Source: Cloeon dipterum (taxonomy: Eukaryota > Arthropoda > Insecta > Ephemeroptera > Baetidae). Taken from it: a DNA stretch of 64,000 bases. A program made the translations under genes and the position numbers. Below, one piece after another: positions 51,690 to 64,000 of this stretch. The notes under the pieces are model-generated. The model did not search any database. It saw only the letters and a list, made by a program, of their open reading frames with translations, and was not told the DNA's origin. Where the stretch lies: NCBI RefSeq assembly GCF_949628265.1, contig NC_088787.1, positions 14,994,501 through 15,058,500 of the forward strand, read 5' to 3'. Position 1 is the first letter of the stretch. Each line of letters opens with the position of its first letter.

Positions 51690-54600
51690 AAATAAAAAGA
51701 ACACAGATAAAAATTTAAGAATTGCTTTGCTAGGACTATTTCAAATAATAAAGAAAACTATTTTAAGCTATAAGAGAAATTTAACCTTGGATGAAACTCA
51801 CCAGCTATTTTCTTAATCGAAGCAAAATATGCGGCCCTGCAAGATTTCTAGCTCGTTAAGAGAAGTTTAGACAGCTTTAAATCTTATTGTTTTGAAGTTA
51901 TAGAAGTTTTGAATGCAAAATTTAAATATGGCTTAAATCTGCAAAATTCGTGCTCATTTGATTCCGATTCCATCACAAAGACTGGGAATTAAAAAATAAT
52001 AATCAATCGAGTTTAATGCCATAGTCTTACACATGTCTAATTTAACTGCATGAAATGGAAAGGATAATATCCTTCATATTATGAATTAATCTTGAACACG
52101 ATCGCAAAAAAAATCGAAGTCTGACAACCACATTGAAGAGGATCTAGAGTTCTATTTGTAGAAGGTGTCACCTGGGATTCTCGTCAGTCGCAGCAAAGTG
52201 CGTGAGGTTGCGGTTTTTGGCGTGGCGATCGGTCTCATCCTTAATTCAAATTGAGCCAGCCTTGGCGCAAAATCAATTTGGGCCAACACAATGCAGGCGC
52301 TAATCTGGTTATACCCAACCGCTGACCGGCCGTCAAGTCGAGAGCAATTCTCCGTGCGCACCCTGGGGACAGACCTTCAGCGCCAATAACCGCGCACTCA
52401 CAGAACCCCTGCAATCATCCTAATCAACAGCCCGCAAAGCCCCTTCGCCTCCTGCTATTCCACCGGAAACAGCAACCAAATCATTGGTCCGTGAAACTCA
52501 ACCAATATTATTTCGCTAGATTCAATGAATTTCTCGACACGTAATTTTTTCTTATTTTATAGAATTCGGCATGGAAGCGAAAATTTACATAGCAATCAAC
52601 ATAACAACCTAAATTGTCTATATACCAATCTGGCTGTGTAACATTTACAGAAAATAAATCATAACTGAAGTCGAATCCTTGCTGTTCTTTGATTTTCTTG
52701 TGATCCTTGAAAAGATAGCTATTATTTTACTATCACCATTAAATTGAATAATGTACCAGAACAAAATTATTTTGTCAAGTTGAAAGTATGTTAAAAAGTT
52801 ATGATCATGACAAAAGTAAAGTGGAATATAAAACTTAAAATTTTGGGTCTTGTAATTTTTCACATCTTGAACGTAACATAGATAAATTAAAACTTATTGC
52901 TGTTAAGAAGCAAATTTGCCTAAATGAATACATAAAACCTTAATAAAAATTGCCGTTCCACATTAAATAATTTTGTTACAAATATATATCGCTGAGTAAT
53001 TGAACAGCACGCATCTGCCCGATCTCAAAATCCGCTATCAAATTTGAGCTTGGCTCATGAATACTAAATTGGTTGGAATTTAAGGCTTTTCTGCTGCCAG
53101 TTCTGCCAATTACGGCACATTTGTTTCGCTTAACCTGTCAGTAGCCGGATCAAATATGGTAATACGGGGAGCTTCAACGGAGCGCGCACGTACCGCTCAA
53201 TCTGTTCGCATCGCATTGAAAGGTCCGTAGCCCCGTCTTTTAAATGCGGTTTGTGTTCGTTTCGACATTATTAAAAATAATTGCCCTGAATTTACTTGGC
53301 TTTGTTCTGTGCTGCCGAAGCAATTTGCACTTTGGAAACAATCCACGTCCGCCAGAGCGACAAAAAGCACAATTTGCAGTGCCGCCGCTACAGATGCCTT
53401 TGCGTGCGCCGCTTTGCTGTGGCGGGTTCGTGGCGATAGTTCTTCGGGGTTAGGAAATAACCGACGTCCGTCCGAGCAAGTTGCTTGCAAAATAGCTGGC
53501 CACCATGATAGTGATGGATTGCAGCCACCCTCGAGCCTTTTCAGGATTATTATATAGTCCGGATGTCGTTACGTCGTAATTTGCGAACGCTGACTGGTCA
53601 AATAACGCAAATGAGAAAGGAATTTCGGCCATTAATTCGCTGCGGGCACCGGAAACAGTTCAAATAAAGGATCCGAAAGTGGACACCACATGGAGTTGGC
53701 CCAGAATGCTAAAAGATCAATATAAAAGTTCTTTCAGTATAAATATGTTTACACTGTAGCTCAATACGTTTTTATAAATAGATTAATGACCCTCTGGATA
53801 GCATCTTTTTGAATCGACGGTTAAATGAAGTATTTTAGCGGTTGCAAAAGATGAACAGTAAGAATAGCTCCCTGATTCGTGAGAGTTAAAATAAATTTAT
53901 TTTATTTTGAATTAAAATTTACAGCAGTCTTGCACTTTAAGGGAATTTAATTAAGTATCACTGATTTTAATTCGCGACAACGCTTACAAAACCATTTAGC
54001 TTTTTACTTATTAATTAGATAAATTGGGAAAATGAAATGTAGATTTATCCATTATATCAATTTTAATCAGAATTTAATTTCCTCCACGTAAATATTTAAA
54101 TTATGTTATTGATTTAAATTATGAGACGATGCTATTAGCCATATTACATATATGTTCACTTAACTGACTAAATATTTCAAAACTGGCAAATACAGAGGCG
54201 AAGCTGGAGCCAATTGGCAGCGAGGAAAAAAAGAAATTTCCGCGACAACAAAAGCATGCGCAGTGAGACGAAACCATGTTTGTTAGTTGAGGCAGCAGAA
54301 GCCAAGAAAGACATCCGCAAGAAGTTTAATCGCAGCAATTTGTGAGCAAAACAAAAAATTGGACTTGTGTGTGGTGATGTCTAGATGTGGATGTATGCAA
54401 GATTAATGACGGGCCGTGCTTAAGGATCCGTGCCAAGCTAAAAAGAAAGTGCGGTGGTGACACCAAGGACAATGCATACAGAATTGTGCCACTCGCGCCG
54501 GGGTGCAGCGCCCTTTATGACATTTGCCATGATATTTAGGGTGCAGCGGAAAGGCCCAACCATAAATTATTGCGAGTAGCAACAGGGGAGGGCGGGAAAT

Positions 54601-57600
54601 TGTCAAACCCAATATATACTTTCCGCCGCCGTTCCCAGTGGGTGCGTATCAATCTTGATTTCTGCAAAAGGATTGCGACAGAAAAGTGCCGATGGGTCTC
54701 ACATTTTAATGGATTTCACCTTTGAGAAAACTAGAAAAGCTATTATGGCACCCAACTATTTCGCGCTAACACGATTTCCGGGTCGGTATGCTACCCAAAT
54801 ACATCATGCTGTCAGTTTATCGGGCTGCGAGTTTTGTCAGGATGTCAGGTGCACGTGCCTGCTGGCCGTTGCTCCACATTAAATTATAAATAGGTAAAAT
54901 ATTTCACATGGTGAGCGTAACTTTAGTTAAAACAAAATAAGCTGTTGAGATTTTAACACAATTTTATTCCGAAAAGGGCATGACTTAGATTGCAATGTTA
55001 GATTACTTGCGTCCAGCACGCAGGGAATGCTTAATCAATAAAAACTTTAACAAAACACTAAGTTGCAACTCCATTTTTCGAAAAACGTGAGATCTTTATG
55101 TAGCAGTGATTGTAGAAAATGATGATGCTACTGTAATATCGTGAGCTTTTTTCTTTGGGAGCGATATAAGAGCGTGTATTTTAGATTACACTTTGTGGCA
55201 AGAGAGCTGCTAGCCGAGTGTAATAGAAAAAGCGTAACAATCCCAGCTCCAAGTCCAGCACTCCATTTTTATAATGTGTGTGGTTTTTATGGCAGATTAT
55301 TTTGATGCCAAAAAGGGGAAGCTGGAAATTTTCCCAAGGTTCTCGTTCACGAAAACAAGCATCCCCTCTCAACTCGTCGGAGAACACTTTTGCAGTATAC
55401 AGAAAAAAAAACAACTTCCAAGCCATTACCTCTCATGCCAGAATGAGAGAGGAAGTGTTACGATCTGAAGTCATGAATATTTTCCTCTCATTTCTCACTA
55501 AGGAGTTAATAAGGAGTTAACGAGGGATCAGCAGATAAGAATCCCATTAGCCATGCGGTGCGGTTAGGATATACTAACATCTGGTCTTATTAGGGCGCGT
55601 GAGCGAGCAGAAGAAAGGAGCGAGAGAGATAAACCCCCACACATCCCCTTTAAGACAATCGTGAGTTTGCCAGTGCTTCCTTAAGCACGTATGCGTGGCT
55701 TGAGTAATTGCCGTGACCCCTGTTGTGGACGGCCCAATTATTCCACGACCGACGCTACGCGAGCAAGCCCCCCGAGACCTCAAATATTGCACGAGACAAC
55801 ATCCTTATTACAAGCAAGCACACCAGCTTGATTTCATCAATTAGACTATCAAATTTTTTTTATCAAAAGTGAATTGGCGGTTTCCAAAGCACCTCATTGT
55901 AAATATATTATTTTAATCTTTAATGCCATCATGCAGTGAGCTTGTATTGCAGTCGCGGTAAACAAGCCTGCATTGAAGATGGAATTGCATTTTACAATGC
56001 AGCGATAATTTTCAAAAGCCCTGGCTTTGACATTCCGCTTGCCAGCGAGCGTGCCTAGATTAACTTGGCAGCAGCTGGCATTTGAACTATTCAGCGAGAG
56101 TAGAATGTTGTAAATGAGAGGGAGGGCCAGTGTGATAAAGGAAACGGCCATGGTGATGCTGCTCTCTTTTTGTTGGCAGATTAGCAGCACATTTTTTTAT
56201 TGAGTTTCATGAGGCTACTACCGATAAATCGAGCATGGTTAAGTTTTTGTGATCGCACGGATAGCCTACGCTAATATTTCTTATCCATTGTGCACTTTTC
56301 TGGCGCTCCACATCCAGTGCAATGGAGGACAAAAGAGACTACTTGAAATCGATTAAATCGCTGCTGCAATTGACTCGCACGGAGACAAATGAGGTTTTTT
56401 TGCGATGGTGATCTCCTTATTGGCACAAGATTGTATTTCTTGCAGGCCGTTACGATGTTGCACAGCAAAATCTTTTTAGCATTAAGTAAGAAGAGACGAG
56501 TAAAGAAACCGCTAATGGATTGTTTCCATGCGTCTTCAGATTTTACCAGTAATTTGATTTAAATGGGAAAACTGCACTTTAACAAGCATATGGCAATTCT
56601 TTGAGACGGAATTTACCGACCGTTGAGTTTGCAATTACACCAACTCTAAGAAAAAACCCCTGAAGATTGTTAAGAAATTATCAATAATGAAATTAAATTA
56701 AAATTAAATTATTAAACACATCCTGATATTCTTGACACGTTTCAGTTTGGTTTAGTAATTTGTACGGATTATATAACTAAAACAAATTGCAGAGAAATAT
56801 ACGCAGTTAGAAGAGTTTCATAATTTGAAATTTGCATCAACGTTCGGATGCAATACAAATTACTTTGAAGCTATTTTAAAACGCCGTGAGTCTTACATTC
56901 ATATAAGTAAAAGCAGCCCTGGGGCTCGTTGCTTAATAATTACACCGGATCCCATTTACGAGATTCCCCTGCGCGAGCGAGACTAATCTGCAAGCTTCAT
57001 CCTATTCAAAAGCCATTGCCAGGTCATGCGGGCGTAATTCGCGCGTGCTAATATCGTGAAACGGCTGTGAAATGGCAACTCATTTCGTAGCATGCGTGTA
57101 TGCAATATTATGGCGCTCCTGACGTCACGCGCAACATTAATAACGTTTTCTTCGTAGCGCCGTCAAAAGTGCACGCGCGAGTATTTGGCAAATAGCAATT
57201 TGTTTGACTGACATTAAAGGCATGCAGTACAGCGGTAACGCAATTATTCGTCTGCCATGTTGCGAATCTGCCTTTATGCACGCAGACAAACAGCATCATT
57301 AATCACAAGTTGACGCCGCCTTTTTGTCGCCGTGCGGTGCAATTGTATTCCTCACGCTGTGACTCATCTCGATTAGTAAGTAGTGCAGCATGACAAACAT
57401 AAATTGTAATGGAAAAGCTGGTTACATTAATTTACAGCTCGTAGAATCCAAACTCACATTCGAAACCGCAGATAACAAACAGCAGGAATCGATCAATGTG
57501 GCATGTTGTCCAGAATTTTAAATTAATATGCGACTATGTTTGTGAAACATTTCAAGGAGCTCGTTCGGAATTCGGGAGGAGTGCGAGAGTAGACCGGTTA

Positions 57601-60600
57601 GGCTTTTTTTGCATTTTGACCATTACAGCATGCATGATTACAGATATAGCTACAAGCTATCAGTGCAGAGGCAAAATGGGATCCCTGAATGCGGTCCAAG
57701 TTCACATTTTTTAAGAGGCAGTAAAAATTACAAGAACAAATTCGGACAAATTCATCTAAGATTCATTTTAGTTTATATCCTGTCCCCATATTTCAAAACC
57801 GATTATGAGTGGCGTGTGGTTGGTCAAACATTTGAATTTTTCACTCCTATCTGCTGAATACAAATTATACTTTGCAGCTTCATTTGTCCATCCACGCGAG
57901 CACTGAAATCGTAGCTAATGCATTTTTGCGGCACTGCAGCTTCATTTTGTTCTCGTTTCGCATTCATAACAACGCAACTGTCGTAAAAATGCCATTTTGG
58001 CTTTTGACGCGGAAAGGTAATCAAACATGGCGCGTTATTCGATCAATGCCAGAGCGAAATTGCACCGAGTCAAAGCCACAGTTCCGTGCGCAAAATGCAA
58101 ACAGAATAGGAATGGTCCGCATTGATTAATACGCGTTGTTTGTTTTCGAAACAACGCTATTTGCCACCCAGTTCGAATATGAGGGTGTTCCGAGCACGGA
58201 GCATTAATCAAAGCGGTCGCAGTTCGATCATTTTTCTTGCAAAACGCGTGCTTAAGGCGTGGCGAGCGCCTGCTGCTAATGGAATTATGCAGCCCGCACG
58301 ACCGGTCCGCCAAGCCGGCTGCCTACTCGCTGAAAATGGCCAATCCATTACTGTACACACGTACATTTTCTCTTTAATTGCTTAGCGAGGCAACAAAGGG
58401 GAAATTGGGCTATCCGAGAGAACTCTGCAGATTTTTCTTTTTTGTTTTCGGCTCCAAATGGTGTAAGTCCAGTAGTAGCAGCAGCTGCGAACTTGTGCTA
58501 ATACGCCTCGCCGCTTTGTCAGGAACAACGTGCGTGATCGAAACTCTAATGAGACGGCAAAAGTTTGGCTACGTCTCTCTTCCCCAAGCAAAGGAAACTC
58601 GTACAGCAGTTGCAGCCCGAGCAGAGAGAAAATTAACAAACGAGACACCGAGTGGAAAAACGAGTGCAAAATGCTGCCGAGTTTCCATCAATTCGATTTC
58701 AAACTGAATAATTTACATGCATTATACATGATTTTTCTGTCAGTGTTTTGTTTGTGTCAAGCTAATGGAACTGGAAAAATATTTATTCATGAGGCATGCC
58801 TTCTGTAAAATAACAAGTGAAAAGGATTGTGCCAGAAATAACCCAGTCCTCGAAACAAAGCCTTAATCCAGGTGGTCGCATCTGACCCAAATATAGAACA
58901 CCAGAAATAAACTAGCGGCAAATTAATCATCCTTAATTGGTATGTTGGCAAGCCTAATTAATACGTCGCAAACCCCTTGTCATGAGCAGAAAAGTGTTAC
59001 ACAGTAAATCGCATTATAAATAATTAATGCCACGCAGTCCGCGGGTCGTGCGCACGCCCGGTGAAATTTTCACGCTGCGATTATTATTGTTGTTTACGTC
59101 CCTTTGGCCCATTGTGAGTTACTTTGTTTGCCGCACAAAAGAGCTAGCTGTGAGCACAGCACTCGCAGAGAAATGAACGGCGAAAGCATTCCGCTTAATC
59201 TTTCACATCCAGCCCCTGGCAAAGCCTGATAAATGTACGCGGCCGCAGGGCGCGTGCTAATTACCTCGCCTGGCCTCAGGTGACGCCGGTGAAAGAGCAC
59301 TTGATGATTAAAACCAGACCATACTACCCAGCTTAAATAAATCAAACTGGCAACTAACACTTTTTGTGCAGACCCAGTTGAAATGAATTGAGCCGTGCCA
59401 TTGTCGTCGGCTCAAATTTATTGCGCACGCGACGACAGCGGCGCTTGAATAGAGTGTGCCCCAGTACATAAAACACACCTTTCTGCTGCTGACTGATGTA
59501 TGTACATGTTGTTTTATTCAGCGAGGCGCTGCAGCTCGTTTTATTCTATGCACTGCTGGCAGCGACGAATTCTCGCAAGATTGCCACGGGCGCATATTCG
59601 TCCTGCAGCGGAACAGTTTGAAAATTATGCAAGAAGAGGAGACAGAGACCATTTCAAGAGAGTGCCAAGCAAAATGCATTCGTATGAATAGTACGTTTTT
59701 AGAATGAGAAGCTTCTAACAGCGGGCATCTCTGGCTAAATTCAAGCCTGACATAATCATGCTTATTTCAGTTGTGACAACGTCTTAGCTATTCGCAGTTT
59801 TTATCCACGGAGAGAGTTTTTCCATTTGAAGTTGAACGAAACTCTCAATAACAAAAGGGTAGATTTGTTCAAGTTCTTTGGATCAAATTATTTCCCAATG
59901 AATAATTTAACTTCAGTTGCGCAGAAACAAATGGAAACTCTTTAAAAGCTTTCTCGACCGTATCATACTACGTGCATATTAAGTAGGGTAAAGCAGCAAA
60001 GGGAAAGTAGAAAGGGAGAAATTTTAGCAAATAAGGTCACGCGACGCCGCCTCTCAAGCCGTGCATGAAAGGGGCCAACTGGCTTTGCTTGTTTGCGTTC
60101 AAAGGGCGCAGCTTTCGCTGCGCAGAAATTTCAATGAAAAATGCTGACGCGGAAGTAAGGTCGGCGCCGTCAAAACAACCAAAGTCGTAAAGCATTTTAG
60201 TTCCGCGGAATGGATCGATATGACTGTAATTGATAGCACTGTGATTCGTCTGGTGAGAAACACTGTTGAACTCGGTCAGCAGATTCTTTCCACAAGCCAA
60301 AGTTTGCTACGTGCAGAGCTGTGTTTTCTTTTAACAGAAGAGATGTCGGCTGGAAAACTTGATCTAGAGAGCAGCTTCTATTATCAGGTTATTTATTACT
60401 ATTCTGTTTGCACAGGAGTGTGAAAAAACTTTGAGCTTCTTACCTACTTTCCTTGTTGATTTGTCCCCTCCCCCCACTCTGTTACTTCAAAAAAGATCTA
60501 TGAGAAAATTCACTGCCACAAGCAATAAATTCCTTGACAACAAACCGATTTGAATGATACATATTTCTATACGCGGAAAAATTGCGAAAAATTAGTTTCT

Positions 60601-63600
60601 AAGGCAATCAATGTCGGAAAAGCGAGACGATTTCGGTCTTAATTAGCTTGCAATTCATCAAAGAGGTGTTTCCTTTGGACTCTGTTAATTGGCTTCACGA
60701 CCTTCACGTTCCTCAACGGGATGTTAAGTTTGAGTATATAGCAAAAACGTCAAGAGGGGATTTTTTCTAACAAATCCGCAGATAGAGCACCGGGACAGCC
60801 ACTGTTACACGGTAGTGTAGGTCGGTGTGACCCTCCTCAGCGGACAGATAAAAAGTCAGCAATGGCGCAGACAATAGCGACCTTGCACAATGGAGCTTTC
60901 GCTCCCTCATCAACAATAATATGTTGGCGTCTTTAATGTCTTCGTCCCAGTTGTAAAAATAGCAGTCACCTTTTTTCGATCCTCCCATTGGACCTGTTAA
61001 AATAAAATTATTCGTATAAGGGCGTAATTTCACATTCGAGCGGAAATGGGGTAGTAGCAAGCAATGAGCGCCAAAGGTTTTTGCCGCAGGGAATTTCCGC
61101 CTCGCGGATTTTATTGGGACACAGAGCGATTCGGACGGAATCCTAGTTTTAGTCGATTTTATGAAGCAATTTACTCAAGTTGTGCTGCCTTGCGCGTGTG
61201 GCATTCTGACACGTGCGCGCACACACCTCCGACGCCACTTTAATAAGTAATAAAGAAATTGATCCCCTGGGGACGAAGCTGGCAGATAGAAAATAATCCC
61301 CAAAACGCACGACACACTGGAACAACACAGAAACGAGGCCGCAAACTGCGAGAGTAGGCGGGTCCCCGGTTTCTGCGGGCCTCGTAAAAGTCGGAATAAA
61401 ATGTGGGCAGGGGGACGGCCCGTGGGAGACGACTCGTCAACTTCAACTCCAGCCGTGTTGGTCATTTCGTCTTTTTGAACATTTAACAGCGGAAAAGATC
61501 TCGTGATATCTGCTCAGCGAGCCGACGTCAGCGAATTTAAAGAGGATTATAATCAACAATACCTTTTAATATGTCTCTACGTGGTCTATAGAACTTTATG
61601 AAGGGAACTTATACTTATCCTAATAAATTTCTGGTCTGATGAAACCCATAATAGAATTGGGGATTTGATTAACAGAAAGTTTTGAAGCACATCTCTAAAA
61701 AAGTGGAACAGTTGACTCCTCGTTTGCTGAGAATCGGTCTTACAATTTTAACTATATCTTGAAACTTTGGTAGAGGAGAACTAAAACTAGTCAGGCGTGC
61801 GGATATATAATAATAACGATAAATTGGCTAAAAGCAGGGGACGGTTCGGGGATTTTTATAATGTGCTTAGCTAGGTAATAACATAGAGAGAAAAGAAGGG
61901 TTCTCATCTTACGGGCGGAGAAAGTGCGTGCTGCGCACAATTTTCATCAGAGTGCGACTCCAACAGGGGAATAACAGGTTGGGCTGCCGCGACCCGACAG
62001 CACGGTGTTCCCCGTGTAACGTCTGGCGTCTCGAATATGAATTGAAAGAGCATTATGTGCTTGGATTACCATGGTGGACGCACTCTAGCCAGCCAGGCGA
62101 GTGTCGGGGATCAATTATTTTATTAGGAGCGCGCCGGGATCTCGTTTCAGACACAATGCGCCCACTGCCGGCTAGGCATCATCAGTGAAATGTGTTTTGT
62201 TCATGTGGCTCGTTTCGGTGTGCGTGACTCGAGTGGCTATTATTATTAATTAAAATCAGCATGCTACGGGAAGGAAAAAACGACCGCCCTGCTCGTTACT
62301 CCGGCTGAACGCTCCACTTCCAGATAATCGGACTTGAATGTAAAATTTTCAAATTCTTTGGGACGCTTCCCCTAATGGCCATTAACTACCGAGAATTTAA
62401 TGGAAGAGAACGTGATTGGCTCTTGACGCTTATCTGCGGAAATGAAAAGAAAAGGAAACAAGAGAGAAGCGCAAGAGATCGATTTTCAATCAGGCAAATT
62501 TTACTGCATCTGCCATGTAATAGAATCGTTCCAGCTGAGAGGCAACTGCAATCTACAACTCGCCTCCGAAGTAACAGCAGGCAGGACGCCTCATTAAGGA
62601 CACTACGAGACTTGGTCCTCACTGAACTCGTGAGGTCGGGACGTGAACGGAGAAACTTTTTCATAATTAATGCAATTACAGCCCAGAAAGTTCTCGAGAT
62701 TGAAATTAGGCGGTAAGAAATTTTCCTGCAGCGTAGGACGAAAAAATATTAGAGCTCACTTTTTCACCGGCCTTCAACTTCCTTTTCAGCGACGAGAGCA
62801 ATTGGATGCTCGGAGCCGGTAAAATTATGACACGTGGGGCTAACATAAATTCGCGGCAGCAAAAAAACGAGCGTGCAGATTGGCTTTCCGGCGAGTCGAC
62901 TTTATGTCCGCTCGATGGGACACGCGTCCAATTTATCTCTTCCTACTTCTACCCTGTTTAACCTTGTATATATGGGCAATTTATATACCTCTTTTGCTGT
63001 TGCGTAATGAAAGCGAAATTATTGCACCAAGGAGCCCGGCGTGCGTGGTAAATAACAACTTAACCGAGAATAAACATTTTCCGAATTTGCTCGTGAAACT
63101 TCGATTTAAGCTCCCACGTCAGCTTACTTAGAGTAAATAACGTTTTTCTGTGTGTTAAGGGAATGTTATGGAGTAGATATTATGTGTGTACAGTGTAAAC
63201 AAGTCTGCATCGGGAAATGGATAATGCATATATCAATTCGCTATTTCCCTCGCATAGGGAGACATGCCTTCACTTTTCCTCTGCAAGAAACTCCCAATGA
63301 TTTATCGTTTGGCAGCCTTATGTTGATGCAGTATTGATTTATGAGGAGTAGAACGATGTTGATATTGGGACGGGAACGTGAAAAATGCCTTCCCTGCATT
63401 TCCAACCCTCCGGAACTCAAGAGTTTTATCAAATGAAATAGTCCCTCGATGTTCTCAACTGACACATCACAATTTATTGAAAATATCAATTGGCGTAACT
63501 GCTCTAGATTAAATTAATTACAGGCAAAATTCTTTCTCATTGCTTGCTAATCGATATTTTCTGATTCTAATAATTGGACACGGGATCGCTGCTTGTCAGT

Positions 63601-64000
63601 TCGCACAGGAGGTATATATATGTGAGTTGTGAATTTTTTATACAATGTAATGCCTATCTCGTTTCGATCAAAGGTCCGCTCCCTCTTCAACGAGGCACAA
63701 GTGGCTCCAAATGGCCGAAGCTCCAGTTTATTTATGCGTTCGTGGAGTAGTAGGAACTCTTTTTCAGCAAAAAATTTGCCACCACGTATAATCAAACTTT
63801 GAATGAAGCACCATCATCTAAAAATAGGTTACGCGCATATCAAAATATTAATGAAAAATGTTGATGGGCCATAAGACTTTATTTTAAAATTTTAAAATAT
63901 ATTTCTTCGTGGCATGGGTCACCAAATCACAAATATGAATTCATTATTACCGTTTATAAACATCCAAATTCACGATTTCCTTTTACATTCCATGTTGTGA
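51690..64000. other. Long gene-free block to the right edge
   Basis: Twelve kilobases without a coding exon that I can support. Frames above 80 codons, such as 60037-60300, 60767-61060 and 61175-61465 on the minus strand and 62375-62716 on the plus strand, have no motif, membrane pattern or splice partner. The DNA alternates AT-rich stretches having many TAATTA-type words with short GC-rich patches, an appearance common in regulatory landscapes or long introns of developmental genes. It could also be an intron of a gene whose exons lie outside the window. Confidence 0.4.

Noticed and set aside
60037..61465. Three minus-strand frames of 87-97 codons
   Set aside because: They do not join through good splice sites and show no conserved motif.

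Overview
This is a eukaryotic, almost certainly insect, nuclear window. The genes are split by short GT-AG introns in an AT-rich background. Six protein-coding genes could be rebuilt exon by exon from splice sites and reading phase, and all six give an open frame whose length divides by three. Best matches, from family knowledge recalled without a database search, are to Drosophila or vertebrate genes: brother of tout-velu/EXTL3, Tetraspanin 5D, MADD/Rab3-GEF, two THEM6-like thioesterases, PCM1 and adenylyl cyclase 78C/ADCY8. (The THEM6 pair is counted as one gene family.) The species cannot be named from the sequence.

Layout. 1-1.58 kb: AT-rich spacer, possibly the 3' UTR of a gene to the left. 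1.6-5.1 kb (+): botv/EXTL3-like glycosyltransferase, 12 exons. 5.9-7.3 kb (-): Tsp5D-like tetraspanin, 6 coding exons, convergent with botv. 7.3-13.0 kb: no coding signal. 13.0-24.8 kb (-): MADD, 26 coding exons plus a possible 27-nt cassette microexon; its last three small exons lie beyond a 2.4-kb intron. 24.8-30.3 kb: spacer holding a decayed non-LTR reverse transcriptase. 30.3-32.4 kb (+): two tandem THEM6-like genes. 32.8-40.7 kb (-): PCM1, 25 exons, tail-to-tail with the second THEM6-like gene. 41.6-47.8 kb (-): class III transmembrane adenylyl cyclase of the AC8 type, 21 exons, with a non-autonomous DNA transposon in one intron. 47.8-64.0 kb: 16 kb with no convincing gene, possibly regulatory DNA upstream of the cyclase, with one LTR-like block.

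The genes are not an operon or a pathway: they cover heparan sulfate synthesis, membrane organisation, Rab3/Rab27 activation, lipid thioesterase-like function, centriolar satellites and cAMP signalling. I found no clearly undescribed biological system. The points most worth checking are the MADD microexon, the distant MADD 3' exons, the diverging THEM6 pair, the nearly touching 3' ends of PCM1 and THEM6, the transposable element remnants, and the large gene-free block beside the adenylyl cyclase.
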